A stretch of 64,000 nucleotides of DNA from Halanaerobacter jeridensis (GCF_016908315.1 NZ_JAFBDQ010000001.1:62001-126000), one strand, 5' to 3'. Positions 26,210-35,373 are shown, counted from the first letter of the stretch. Made by a program: numbers and translations. The notes: generated by a model not told the origin, from the sequence alone.

Positions 26210-27133
26210 ATGTCAAAGATTAAGATTGGATTGCCTCGTGCTTTATTATATCACAGATATTATGAAGGATGGGAAACTTTTTTTGAAAGTCTAGATTGTG
26301 AAATAGTTAAAGCCAAATCTTCTACTAAATATATACTTGACCGAGGAGTTAAAGTAGCTGAAGAAGAGGCATGTTTGCCTGTTAAGTTATTTTTAGGGCA
26401 TGTTGAATATCTTAAAGATAAGAGTGATTATATCTTTGTACCTCGCTTAGTAAGTGTAGAGAAAAATAAATATTTATGTCCTAAGTTTCTAGGACTGCCT
26501 GAAATGGTCAAGTCATCAATTACAGGACTACCTAAATTAATTGATGTAACAATCGATTTAAGAGACAGGAAAAGTAATTTGCTAAAAGTAGCTTTAGAAA
26601 TTACTCAGCAATTGAATAAAAGTTATTATCAATCTTTAAAAGCATTTGTACAAGGCTATTTAGCATTTAAAAGATCTATTCAGTATCCTTCGAACAGACA
26701 AAAGCAGAGGGGGCAATATAAAGTTGGAATCTTAGGACATGAATATATAGTTTATGATGATTATATTAATATGGGTCTCATTAATAAGTTAAAAGAGTTA
26801 GGTGTTAGGGCAGTTACAACTGAAATGTTAGATAAGAGAGAACTAAAGTCTGGTTTATCACAAGTGTCTAAGGATATGTTTTGGACATTTAGTGAACGAA
26901 TGTTAGGAACAGCCTATCATTTTTTTGAGAATAATGAGATTGATGGTATTATTCAATTAACTGCTTTTGGCTGTGGATCTGATTCATTAGTAGGGGAAAT
27001 GATTGCACGTGAAGCACGAGACAAAACTGATTTGCCTTTTATGAGTCTTAATTTAGATGAGCATACTGGAGAAGCAGGGTTGATTACTAGATTAGAAGCC
27101 TTTATAGATATGCTTAAGTGGAGGGATAACTAA
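26210..27133 (+). CDS. Acyl-CoA dehydratase activase-related protein (DUF2229-type), N-terminal-type half
   Basis: A 307-aa protein opening IGLPRALLYHRYYEGWETFF, with conserved Cys in EEACLP, YLCPKF and FGCGSDS and a C-terminal DEHTGEAGLITRLEAF block. In other bacteria this domain is part of very large activase fusions related to the ATP-driven electron donors of 2-hydroxyacyl-CoA dehydratases. The Cys set suggests an iron-sulfur cluster. No dehydratase subunits are present nearby. The substrate is unknown. It forms a tight operon with the next two genes, behind spoVAF. Confidence 0.8.
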   Translation: MSKIKIGLPRALLYHRYYEGWETFFESLDCEIVKAKSSTKYILDRGVKVAEEEACLPVKLFLGHVEYLKDKSDYIFVPRLVSVEKNKYLCPKFLGLPEMVKSSITGLPKLIDVTIDLRDRKSNLLKVALEITQQLNKSYYQSLKAFVQGYLAFKRSIQYPSNRQKQRGQYKVGILGHEYIVYDDYINMGLINKLKELGVRAVTTEMLDKRELKSGLSQVSKDMFWTFSERMLGTAYHFFENNEIDGIIQLTAFGCGSDSLVGEMIAREARDKTDLPFMSLNLDEHTGEAGLITRLEAFIDMLKWRDN

Positions 27134-27134
27134 A

Positions 27135-28229
27135 ATGAAAGTTACTTTTCCTCAAATGGGGACTATGGAGATTGCTGTTAAAACTTTATTAGAAGAATTA
27201 GGATTAGAGGTAATACCCCCTCCTAAAATTACTCAAAAGACTTTAGATTTAGGAGTTAAACATTCGCCAGAATTTGCTTGCTTACCTTTGAAAATAAATA
27301 TTGGAAACTATATTGAGGCTTTAGAAAATGGAGCAGACACCATCATTATGGGAGGCGGAGTTGGACCATGTAGATTTGGATATTATGGTGAGGTAGAAAG
27401 AAAAATATTAGAAGATTTAGGTTATGATTTTAAGATGATTATCGTAGAACCAATCCAAAATGATTGGTGGGGTTTTTATAAGAAATTAAAGTTATTATTA
27501 ACTAATATCTCTTGGTTTAATTTAAAGCAAGCTTGGCAGAGAGCTTGGGCTAAAGGGACAGCAGTTGATAATTTGGCTAAGACAGTTAACCAGATTAGGG
27601 CTTATGCACAAGATCGAAAGTTAGCCCAGGAAATGTATGAACAGGCTTTAACTGAAATAGACGCAGCAAAACGAATAATTGAAATTGAAAAACTAGAGCA
27701 AAGTTATCAGACTGAATTAAAGCAATTACCACAACGCCAAAATTTTTCTCCTTTAAAAGTAGGAATCGTAGGAGAAATTTATGTTGTTTTAGAGCCAGCA
27801 GTTAATTTTGCTATAGAGAAAAAATTAGGAGAAAGAGGAATTGTTGTAGATAGGTCGTTAACTTTGACCCAGTGGGTGAAAGAACATCTCTATTTAGGTC
27901 ATTTCAAAGATGAAACTAAACATGAAGAAATTAAGGAGGCTGCAAGACCCTATTTGCAGCATATGGTAGGAGGACACGGTTTAGAAACAATTGGAGAAAC
28001 ATTTTTGTATGCTCAAGATAATTATGATGGTGTTATTCATCTAAGTCCTTTTACTTGCATGCCTGAAATTATTGCTAAAAGCATTTTACCGCGGGTAAGT
28101 CAAGATTTAGACCTCCCAGTATTATCTATTACAGTTGATGAACATACAGGTGAAGCTGGTGTAATTACTCGTTTAGAAGCATTTATAGATTTATTAAAAC
28201 GCAATCATCAAAAAGGAGAGGTAATATGA
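27135..28229 (+). CDS. CoA-protein-activase-like protein, paralogue of the preceding gene
   Basis: A 364-aa protein starting one base after the previous stop. It shares the ACLPLK and DEHTGEAGVITRLEAFIDLLK blocks with its neighbour, indicating an ancient duplication. Cys-bearing motifs FACLP, GPCRFGYY and FTCMPE probably bind an iron-sulfur cluster. Related proteins are annotated as 2-hydroxyglutaryl-CoA dehydratase-like or CoA protein activase. It overlaps the ATPase gene downstream by four bases, implying stoichiometric synthesis. Confidence 0.78.
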   Translation: MKVTFPQMGTMEIAVKTLLEELGLEVIPPPKITQKTLDLGVKHSPEFACLPLKINIGNYIEALENGADTIIMGGGVGPCRFGYYGEVERKILEDLGYDFKMIIVEPIQNDWWGFYKKLKLLLTNISWFNLKQAWQRAWAKGTAVDNLAKTVNQIRAYAQDRKLAQEMYEQALTEIDAAKRIIEIEKLEQSYQTELKQLPQRQNFSPLKVGIVGEIYVVLEPAVNFAIEKKLGERGIVVDRSLTLTQWVKEHLYLGHFKDETKHEEIKEAARPYLQHMVGGHGLETIGETFLYAQDNYDGVIHLSPFTCMPEIIAKSILPRVSQDLDLPVLSITVDEHTGEAGVITRLEAFIDLLKRNHQKGEVI

Positions 28230-29197
28230 AAAAAGGGTTTCTAGGTATTGATGTAGGTTCTGTAAGTACAAATATAGTAGTATTAGGAACTGATAATAAG
28301 TTAATAAAAAAGTTATATTTAAGAACGAATGGACAGCCAATTGATGCTATCCAAAATGGATTAAAAAAAATAGAAGAAAATCTAGAAGTTGAGATTATGG
28401 GAGTAGGTACTACTGGTAGTGCTAGAGAATTAGCAGGAGTAATAGTGGGGGCAGATGTAGTTAAAAATGAAATAACTGCTCATGCAGTAGCAGGGTCTCA
28501 TTTAGTTCCAGGAGTTAAGACTATTTTAGAAATCGGCGGTCAAGATTCTAAAATTATTATTTTACGGGACGGAATAGTAGTAGACTTTGCTATGAATACA
28601 GTTTGTGCAGCTGGAACTGGTTCCTTTTTAGACCAGCAGGCAAGTAGATTAGAATTAGCAATTGAAAAATTTGGAGAGCTAGCATTGGAATCTGATAATC
28701 CAGTTAGAATTGCTGGGCGCTGTTCTGTATTTGCTGAATCTGATATGATTCATAAACAACAGCTAGGGCATAGTCTAGAAGATATTATTGCAGGTTTATC
28801 GCAAGCGTTAGTAAGGAACTATTTAAATAATGTGGGACAAGGTAAAGAAATATTAGAGCCGATTATATTTCAAGGGGGAGTAGCTGCTAATCAAGGCATC
28901 AAGGCAGCTTTTGAAGGTGAATTAGATACAGAGGTGATCGTTCCAAAATACTATAATGTAATGGGGGCTTTTGGTTCAGCATTATTAGCCAAAGAAGCAG
29001 TGCAAGAAAATGATGAAAGTAATTTTAATGGTTTTAATGTCTCTGACTTTGATTATACTGCTTCTAGTTTTGAATGTCAGCAGTGTCCTAATCATTGTGA
29101 GATAATTAATATTCATCAAGAAGGCAAATTAGTTGCTCGTTGGGGATTTAAATGCTCTAAAGGCGAAAACAATCAAGTTCAAAGTAGTGGTAAGTAG
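28226..29197 (+). CDS. BcrAD/BadFG-type acyl-CoA dehydratase activase ATPase
   Basis: A 323-aa ASKHA-fold ATPase like HgdC, which uses ATP to push electrons to 2-hydroxyacyl-CoA dehydratases. Phosphate motif GIDVGSVSTNIVVL and adenosine motif EIGGQDSKII are present. The two Cys that bridge the dimeric [4Fe-4S] cluster in HgdC correspond to NTVCAAGTGSF and AGRCSVFAE. An extra C-terminal segment has Cys-x2-Cys-x3-Cys and a further Cys (CQQCPNHC, then FKCSKG), not part of minimal HgdC and perhaps a second metal site. Confidence 0.88.
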   Translation: MKKGFLGIDVGSVSTNIVVLGTDNKLIKKLYLRTNGQPIDAIQNGLKKIEENLEVEIMGVGTTGSARELAGVIVGADVVKNEITAHAVAGSHLVPGVKTILEIGGQDSKIIILRDGIVVDFAMNTVCAAGTGSFLDQQASRLELAIEKFGELALESDNPVRIAGRCSVFAESDMIHKQQLGHSLEDIIAGLSQALVRNYLNNVGQGKEILEPIIFQGGVAANQGIKAAFEGELDTEVIVPKYYNVMGAFGSALLAKEAVQENDESNFNGFNVSDFDYTASSFECQQCPNHCEIINIHQEGKLVARWGFKCSKGENNQVQSSGK

Positions 29198-29251
29198 ATA
29201 AGTATGATACTGATAATTGGCCCACGGGTTAAAATTAATTTTAGGTTCTAG

Positions 29252-29280
29252 TTGACAAACTCTTCTCTAATAAATATAAT
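29252..29280 (+). promoter_or_regulatory. Consensus sigma-A promoter of the RND exporter operon
   Basis: TTGACA (29252-29257), 17-bp spacer, TATAAT (29275-29280): a perfect consensus promoter, implying strong transcription unless repressed by the palindrome just downstream. Confidence 0.88.
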
Positions 29281-29290
29281 ATAAACAAAT

Positions 29291-29310
29291 AGAACTGACT
29301 GGTCAGTTCT
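29291..29310 (+). promoter_or_regulatory. Palindromic operator for the operon's TetR regulator
   Basis: AGAACTGAC-TG-GTCAGTTCT is a perfect 9+2+9 palindrome starting 10 bases after the -10 hexamer, covering the early transcribed region. Size and sequence are typical of TetR-family sites. The operon's last gene encodes a TetR protein, so autorepression is likely. Confidence 0.82.
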
Positions 29311-29337
29311 GATAGAAAAATATAAGGAGGAAAAATT

Positions 29338-32019
29338 ATGCAGAGAATACTAAAATGGCCGTGGGTGGTTATTGGGATTATAGCTATAATAACTATATTT
29401 TTTGCTTTTCAATTACCAAATATAAAAATCAATAATGCAGTTAAGATCTTTTTGCCAGAAGATCATCCTGCTAAAGTAGCTAATAATAAGATGGAAGATA
29501 TATATGGTAGTTCAGATATTATTGGCTTAGCAATTAAGAGTAAAAAAGGAGATTTATTGAATCAGCAAAATATTAAAGAAATATCACAAATAACTAAATC
29601 TCTAGAAGAAATTGTTAATGTTGATGAGGTAACTTCAATAACTAATGCTGATTATATTTCTGGAACTAGTAAAGGAATGAAAGTAGAAGAATTAGTTGAA
29701 GAATTACCAAAAAGTCAAAGTGATATCTATGATCTAAAAGAAAAATTATTAGCTTGGGATTTATATCGAGGGAATTTGTATTCAGATGATTTAGCTTCAA
29801 CGCAGATTAGAGTGCAACTAAAAAAAGGATTAGCGATTGAAGAAAAAGAAGAAGTTTACAATAATATAAAGAATAAGCTAAAAAAATACAATAAGCATGA
29901 TTTTGAATTTTATTTAGCAGGTAGTCCAGCTGTTAATGTACTAATGGGAAATAATATGGAATCAGATTTAAGGAGACTAGTACCATTTGTAATTGCTGTA
30001 GTATTAATTGTACTCTATTTATCCTTTAAAAATATTGGTGGAGTAATTTTACCAATGTTAACTGTTTCTATTAGTACAATTTGGGCTTTAGGAATAATGG
30101 CTTTATTAGGAATAGAGCTGACAATGGTTTCTACAGTTATTCCAGTGTTATTAGTAGCAGTCGGAAGTGCTTATGGAATTCATATTATTAGTCATTATTA
30201 TGATGACTTGAGAAAAGAAAGTAAACATAATCTAACTGAAGAAAAACATCGCGAAATAGTATTTAAAACTGTTAAAAAGGTAGGTAAACCTGTTTTACTA
30301 GCAGGGCTAACAACTATTGTAGGTTTTTCTTCTTTAGCAACTAGTAGTATTATTCCAATTAAAGAGTTTGGTATTTTTACTGCTATAGGAGTTTTTACAG
30401 CTTTAATTGTTGCTTTGACATTAATACCTGCAATTCTATTAGCTCAGCATGGTAATTTAGAATATAATGAAGAAGAAAAAGAAGATAGTATTATCAATGG
30501 GGTTTTGATGAAATTATATAGTTATTTTTCTGGAGCTAGAGTTAGAGTATTGGTATTAGCGATTATAATAATGATAGCTTCGTTATATGGAATTTCTAAA
30601 GTAGTAATTGATAATGTCATGATTGAAATGTTTAGAGAAGATACAGAAATTAGAAAAGCAGATCAATTTATTAATCAAAACTTTAGTGGGACTAATATTC
30701 TAAATGTAATGATTGATGGTCCTAATGATGGCAGTCTTACTAATCCAGAAGTTTTAAAAGAAATGGATAACTTAAATAAGTATTTAATTAATAAATATGA
30801 TCAAGTAGGGAAAGTCACTTCAGTAGCAGATTTTATTAAACGAATGAACCAAGTTATGCATTACCCTGAAGAAGAAACTGAAGATACTAATCAATCGCAG
30901 ACTGAAGATTTAAGTGAAAATGAGACAACTTCAGATTTTGGTCAAGAAACAACGAGCAGTTTTGGAGAAGAGAACACGAGTGATTTTGGGTCTGAAACAA
31001 CTAGTGACTTTAGTGAAGAAACAACTTCAGATTTTGGCAGTAGCAGTAAAGAAAAAGAGTCTGAAAGTGCTAATGAAGAAGTTAAAAATCTGGCTCCGTC
31101 TACTAAAAAAATGTCTGAAAAAGAAGTGATTAAACTATTAAATAAGGCAGTAGTGAGAGCAGAAAAATTAGATTTAACAGGTGAAGAATTAGTTGATGCT
31201 GTGAGTAAAGAATTGAATTATATGGGGGCAGCTTATAATGAAGTGCCGTACCATCCAGAAAAATATCCAGCTCAAAATAGAGAACAATTGAAAAATTTAG
31301 TTTCACAGTATTTATTAATGTATTCAGGAAGTTTAGATGATTTAATCAACGAACAACTAGAGCCTTCTAAAGGACGAATGATGGTGCAGATAAAAACAGG
31401 TAGTAATATTGTAATTAAAAAAATTAAAAAGGATATACAAAATTATATTGAGCATTATTTTCCGGACGGATATGAAGTTTCAATGGCCGGTTATGCAGAT
31501 ATGTCTTTAGCTGTGAATAATTTAATTGTATCAAGTCAGATTATGAGTATTCTAGTATCTTTGGTAGTAGTATTTTTGATAGTAGCAGTCACATATCGAT
31601 CTGTGATAGCAGGATTATATGGTATTATTCCATTAGGGATTTCTTTATTAATCAATTTTGGAATTATGGGTTATACTGGAATAAAATTAGATATTGGAAC
31701 AGCAATGGTAGCTTCAATTGCGATTGGAATTGGAGTTGATTATACTATTCATTTCTTATCTGCATATCATTATGAACGTCAGCGCAGTGAAGATTTAGAA
31801 GAAGTTTGTCAAAATACTATATTAACAGCAGGAAAGGCAATTATCTTTAACGCTGCTTCAGTAGCAGCAGGTTTTGCAGTATTATTATTCTCTAATTTTT
31901 ATCCGTTAGTAAATTTAGGTTTATTAGTAATGTTGACAATGATCACTTCTTCTATAGCATCAATGACTATTTTACCAGCATTATTGAATTTATTTCAGCC
32001 TGACTTTATAAGCAAGTAG
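29338..32019 (+). CDS. RND superfamily (MMPL-type) exporter
   Basis: An 893-aa RND transporter with the duplicated layout: helix 1 at residues 8-25, an extracytoplasmic domain, helices 2-6 from about 213 to 370, helix 7 near 400, a second extracytoplasmic domain, and helices 8-12 from about 730 to the end. Acidic residues lie in the TM4/TM10-like segments (GIGVDYTIHF). The second large loop carries a low-complexity insertion (about residues 529-569) with five copies of an ETTSDFG-like unit. Related exporters accompany LolA-like and DUF1302-like proteins and move lipidic substrates in diderms. Strong AAGGAGG Shine-Dalgarno. Confidence 0.9.
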   Translation: MQRILKWPWVVIGIIAIITIFFAFQLPNIKINNAVKIFLPEDHPAKVANNKMEDIYGSSDIIGLAIKSKKGDLLNQQNIKEISQITKSLEEIVNVDEVTSITNADYISGTSKGMKVEELVEELPKSQSDIYDLKEKLLAWDLYRGNLYSDDLASTQIRVQLKKGLAIEEKEEVYNNIKNKLKKYNKHDFEFYLAGSPAVNVLMGNNMESDLRRLVPFVIAVVLIVLYLSFKNIGGVILPMLTVSISTIWALGIMALLGIELTMVSTVIPVLLVAVGSAYGIHIISHYYDDLRKESKHNLTEEKHREIVFKTVKKVGKPVLLAGLTTIVGFSSLATSSIIPIKEFGIFTAIGVFTALIVALTLIPAILLAQHGNLEYNEEEKEDSIINGVLMKLYSYFSGARVRVLVLAIIIMIASLYGISKVVIDNVMIEMFREDTEIRKADQFINQNFSGTNILNVMIDGPNDGSLTNPEVLKEMDNLNKYLINKYDQVGKVTSVADFIKRMNQVMHYPEEETEDTNQSQTEDLSENETTSDFGQETTSSFGEENTSDFGSETTSDFSEETTSDFGSSSKEKESESANEEVKNLAPSTKKMSEKEVIKLLNKAVVRAEKLDLTGEELVDAVSKELNYMGAAYNEVPYHPEKYPAQNREQLKNLVSQYLLMYSGSLDDLINEQLEPSKGRMMVQIKTGSNIVIKKIKKDIQNYIEHYFPDGYEVSMAGYADMSLAVNNLIVSSQIMSILVSLVVVFLIVAVTYRSVIAGLYGIIPLGISLLINFGIMGYTGIKLDIGTAMVASIAIGIGVDYTIHFLSAYHYERQRSEDLEEVCQNTILTAGKAIIFNAASVAAGFAVLLFSNFYPLVNLGLLVMLTMITSSIASMTILPALLNLFQPDFISK

Positions 32020-32038
32020 GCAACCTAGCAATAAAACA

Positions 32039-32225
32039 ATGCATATAGATTGCGGAATCACAGTAATCTGTAAAATGTATTGTATTTTGATTGCGCAATA
32101 TAATTAGTAACAAAGCTAGGGACTGTGGGCTACACGGAGAGTTTTGCTTTTTAAACTCGTAGGTACTTAATAAGCTCTAAGTAGAGAGACTAGAGCTATA
32201 GGGGCTCGCGTTTTGAGCCCCGTAA
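32039..32225 (+). repeat. Interspersed structured repeat, tandem copies B and D
   Basis: Copy B begins ATGCATATAGATTGCGG (32039), continues with GATTGCGCAAT and GGGACTGTGGGCTACACGG, and has hairpin GAGTTT (32139-32144)/AAACTC (32153-32158) with an 8-nt loop. Copy D repeats only the second half: AAGTAGAGAGACTAG, then hairpin GGGGCTC (32201-32207)/GAGCCCC (32215-32221). The stems differ from each other and from copies A and C yet remain complementary. The element fills most of the 283-bp gap between the RND gene and the LolA-like gene, inside a likely operon. Confidence 0.7.
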
Positions 32226-32302
32226 GCTAAGATTAATATTACATGAAAACGATGGTTTAGTAGACCAGTAATGTTTTGACTATTATGAGGAGGGGTTAAG
32301 AA

Positions 32303-33115
32303 ATGAAAGTTAAAAGAAGTTTGATTTTAACGTTAGTATTAATGCTTTTAATGAGCACTTCTGTCTTTGCTATTACAGGAAAAGAAGTAATGGATGAAGC
32401 CGAAGGAGTTTTAAATGAAGGCGATACTATGCATGCTTTAATGGGAATGGATTTGATTGATGAAGATGGAAATGTTAGAGAAAGGACTTTAGAAATTTGG
32501 GGGATGAAATATAACAAAGAAGAAGACTTATCACAAGTAGTAATGGAATTTCAAAATCCTGCTTCAATTGCTGGAACTAGATTTTTACAAGTTGAGAATA
32601 AAAATCGTGGTGATGATAAGTGGATTTATTTACCGGGTCTAGGTCGAGTTAGAAGAATTGCTTCTGACCAAGGTGATGATTCTTTTGTTGGGTCTGACTT
32701 TACTTATGATGATTTAGAAACTAGAGATGTTGAAGAAGATAATCATCAATTATTAAGGGAAGAAAAATTAGATAAATATGAGTGTTATGTGGTAGAATCT
32801 ATACCTAAAGATAAAGAAGAGGCCCAATATGCGAAAAGAATTTCTTGGGTTACTAAAAAACATGATATCCCAGTACGAGTTGAAATGTATAGTAAAAAGA
32901 CTAATGAAATTGAAAAAGTATTAACAATCAAACAGAATATTGAAAAAATAAGTGGGTATTGGACAGTATTTAATGCAATAATGGAAGACAAAGAAGCAGA
33001 CCATAAAACTCGGTTGTATATTAAACGAAATCAATCAGGACAGCCGTTTATTGAATATGATAAAAAGATTAGTCCAAAACGATTCACACAACGTTTCTTA
33101 AAGCAGGGTAGATAA
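32303..33115 (+). CDS. LolA-like outer-membrane lipoprotein-sorting protein
   Basis: A 270-aa exported protein with signal peptide (SLILTLVLMLLMSTSVFA). RERTLEIWGMKYN, FLQVENKNRGDDKWIYLPGLGRVRRI and GSDFTYDDLETRDVEE match the LolA-like family (PF17131 type) found beside RND/MMPL exporters. It has no lipobox, so a soluble periplasmic carrier is likely. Between the inner-membrane exporter and the beta-barrel gene, it would be the periplasmic shuttle. Confidence 0.85.
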   Translation: MKVKRSLILTLVLMLLMSTSVFAITGKEVMDEAEGVLNEGDTMHALMGMDLIDEDGNVRERTLEIWGMKYNKEEDLSQVVMEFQNPASIAGTRFLQVENKNRGDDKWIYLPGLGRVRRIASDQGDDSFVGSDFTYDDLETRDVEEDNHQLLREEKLDKYECYVVESIPKDKEEAQYAKRISWVTKKHDIPVRVEMYSKKTNEIEKVLTIKQNIEKISGYWTVFNAIMEDKEADHKTRLYIKRNQSGQPFIEYDKKISPKRFTQRFLKQGR

Positions 33116-33197
33116 ATATCACGTTAAAATTGGAAAATAAAGATGAAGATTAAATTTAATCGAAAGTAATAATTGTTAAACAAAGGGGGGAGAATAG

Positions 33198-34634
33198 ATG
33201 AAACGATTTACATTTATTATGTTAAGTATGGTGTTAATAATAAGTTTATTAGGCACGTCTGTGCAGGCAGCAGAAAGTGCTTTCGGAGCAAAAAACTCAG
33301 ATGATAAATCAAGTACTGAAAGTGCTTTTTCTTCTAGCTCTTTTGGTAGTCAGACAGAAGAAAAATTAAGTTGGAGTGGTACTTTAGAATTAGATACTAG
33401 AGCTATTCTAGATAAGAATGGTACATCAGATATTTATTCTGATCCCATTTTAGATTTAAATTTAAATTATACTAAAGGTAATTCAGAGATTGACGTAACC
33501 TTGAATTTTGATGAAAATGCCGATGATAATGTTAAAATTGAAGAAGCTACTATGAGATTTTATTATGATAATTATGATTTAGTAGTGGGGAAGAAGAAAG
33601 AAGTGTGGGGTAAAGGAGATAAACTGCATGTAGTTGATAATTTAAATGGTGAAGATTTAACGGACTTTATTAATCCAGATTATTTAGACAGACAGATTGG
33701 GGAAGAAATGTTTAAAATGAATTATTATTTGGGTAGAGGAACATTAGAAGCAGTCTATACACCTAACTTTACTCCTGATAATTTAGCTACAAGTGGTCAT
33801 TGGGTGACTAATGAGATACAGCAAATGAATGATTTAGAGCCGGTATTAATAGATCAGTTTGGAATAGCTAGTGCTACTGAGGTAAAGGGTGATTTAGAGA
33901 AAAATTCCCAACAAGAAATTGAGGATGGGCAGTTTGGATTGCGATATACTAATTCTAAAGCCGGTTATGATTATGGGTTTTCCTTTTATCGAGGATATTT
34001 AAAGCGACCTAGTATGGATGAGAAGGCAATTGAAAAGTTGAAAAATGATTATAAGACAAATAGCAAGACAAATTATTCTGATGCCAAATCATTTTTATAT
34101 GATTTAAACTTACATTATGATCAGGTTAGTGTTTTCGGTGCTGAAATGAGTTCAGTAATTGCAGGAATTAATTCTCGAGCAGAATTAGCTTATTATAGAA
34201 CTGATGATACATCAGGTGATGATCCTGAAGTACGTAATAATAAAATCGCGTGGTTAATTGGCGGCGATAGAAATTTACCCCTGCATAATGTGAATGTTAA
34301 TTTACAGGTTAAGAGTGAATACATTTTAGATCATGAAGAGATAGAAGATAATTCTTATGATATACAGCAGAATCAAGATAACGAGTATTTTACAAATTTA
34401 TTATCACTAGAAGTTAGTGATGAGTTTAAAAATCAGACAGTATTGCCAGCAGTAACATTAATTTATAATTTAGAAAGAGAAGATTATGTTTTAGATAATG
34501 AATTAGAGTTGAAATTAAAGGATGATACGAGCTTGATTTTGAACTATAAATTATTTGAAGGTGAGAATCATACAGACTTTGGTCAATTTGATGAAAATGA
34601 TTATCTATCTGCTAAATTCAAATATGATTTTTAA
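33198..34634 (+). CDS. Outer-membrane beta-barrel protein (DUF1302-like)
   Basis: A 478-aa protein with signal peptide (FIMLSMVLIISLLGTSVQAA), then a Ser-rich stretch with ESAFGAKN and SSSFGSQTEE repeats (about residues 26-55). Many alternating amphipathic strands follow, ending Lys-Tyr-Asp-Phe: a C-terminal Phe is the usual outer-membrane barrel signal. DLVVGKKKEVWGKGD recalls DUF1302/alginate-export-type barrels. GGGGGGAG precedes ATG. Likely outer-membrane partner of the RND exporter. This gene is direct evidence that the organism is diderm. Confidence 0.75.
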   Translation: MKRFTFIMLSMVLIISLLGTSVQAAESAFGAKNSDDKSSTESAFSSSSFGSQTEEKLSWSGTLELDTRAILDKNGTSDIYSDPILDLNLNYTKGNSEIDVTLNFDENADDNVKIEEATMRFYYDNYDLVVGKKKEVWGKGDKLHVVDNLNGEDLTDFINPDYLDRQIGEEMFKMNYYLGRGTLEAVYTPNFTPDNLATSGHWVTNEIQQMNDLEPVLIDQFGIASATEVKGDLEKNSQQEIEDGQFGLRYTNSKAGYDYGFSFYRGYLKRPSMDEKAIEKLKNDYKTNSKTNYSDAKSFLYDLNLHYDQVSVFGAEMSSVIAGINSRAELAYYRTDDTSGDDPEVRNNKIAWLIGGDRNLPLHNVNVNLQVKSEYILDHEEIEDNSYDIQQNQDNEYFTNLLSLEVSDEFKNQTVLPAVTLIYNLEREDYVLDNELELKLKDDTSLILNYKLFEGENHTDFGQFDENDYLSAKFKYDF

Positions 34635-34653
34635 TTTATAGGGAGCTGAAAGT

Positions 34654-35223
34654 ATGAACCCAAAACGAGAAAAAATATTTAATGCTGCAGTTAAAAAATT
34701 TTCCGAAAAAGGTACTACGGGGACTACAATGAAAGAAATTTCTCAAGAAGCAGGAGTGGGAAAAGGTACTTTATACCGCTATTTTGAAGATAAAGAAGAT
34801 TTGGTTTCTTCTTTAATGAGTTATGGGTTCGAAAGATTAACTGAAGTAATTAAAAGAGAAATTGAGGGTATTGAAAGTGCTACTGATAAAATAAAGAAAG
34901 TAGTTGAGGTACAGTTAGAGTTTTACAAAAAACATTGTGATTTTTGTAGATTTTTAACTAGAGAGTTTTGGGGGTATAAAAATAAGTTTGAAGAAAATAT
35001 TAAAGAAATTCGTAGTGATTATACAGTAGTAATCGAAGGAATTATCGAAGAAGGAATTGAGGAAAATGAATTTAAAGCAAAAGATCCTGAGGTTGCTGCT
35101 GTATCATTGATAGGGATGGTTAATTTGACTGCTTTACATTGGTTTATGTTTAAAGGAGAGGTGGCAGTTGATAAAATTAGAGAAGAAGTGATTGATATTT
35201 TTCTTAGTGGAATGCTTAATTAA
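34654..35223 (+). CDS. TetR/AcrR family transcriptional regulator
   Basis: A 189-aa repressor with an N-terminal TetR helix-turn-helix (TTMKEISQEAGVGKGTLYRYFEDKEDLV, residues about 22-48) and an all-helical ligand domain. It is the last gene of the exporter operon and probably binds the palindrome at 29291-29310. The inducer may be the exported compound or its precursor. Confidence 0.92.
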   Translation: MNPKREKIFNAAVKKFSEKGTTGTTMKEISQEAGVGKGTLYRYFEDKEDLVSSLMSYGFERLTEVIKREIEGIESATDKIKKVVEVQLEFYKKHCDFCRFLTREFWGYKNKFEENIKEIRSDYTVVIEGIIEEGIEENEFKAKDPEVAAVSLIGMVNLTALHWFMFKGEVAVDKIREEVIDIFLSGMLN

Positions 35224-35248
35224 GGTAGCTATAAAGAGCCTATAAACC

Positions 35249-35284
35249 TAGGTGAAGAGTGGGTCTAACTTCCCTCTTCACCTA
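35249..35284 (+). terminator. Terminator after the exporter operon
   Basis: Perfect 11-bp stem TAGGTGAAGAG (35249-35259)/CTCTTCACCTA (35274-35284) with a moderately T-rich tail. Confidence 0.7.
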
Positions 35285-35373
35285 TATTTGTTTTAAGCAA
35301 GGAAAAAATCAATTTGTCTAGAAGTAATATATATAGACTACTAATATATATTACTAATAAAGGATTGATAACT

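Noticed and set aside
30914-31129. Alternative-frame ORF of 71 codons within the RND gene
   Set aside because: It is a by-product of the repeated Ser/Thr/Phe/Gly coding region in another frame, with no own ribosome site.
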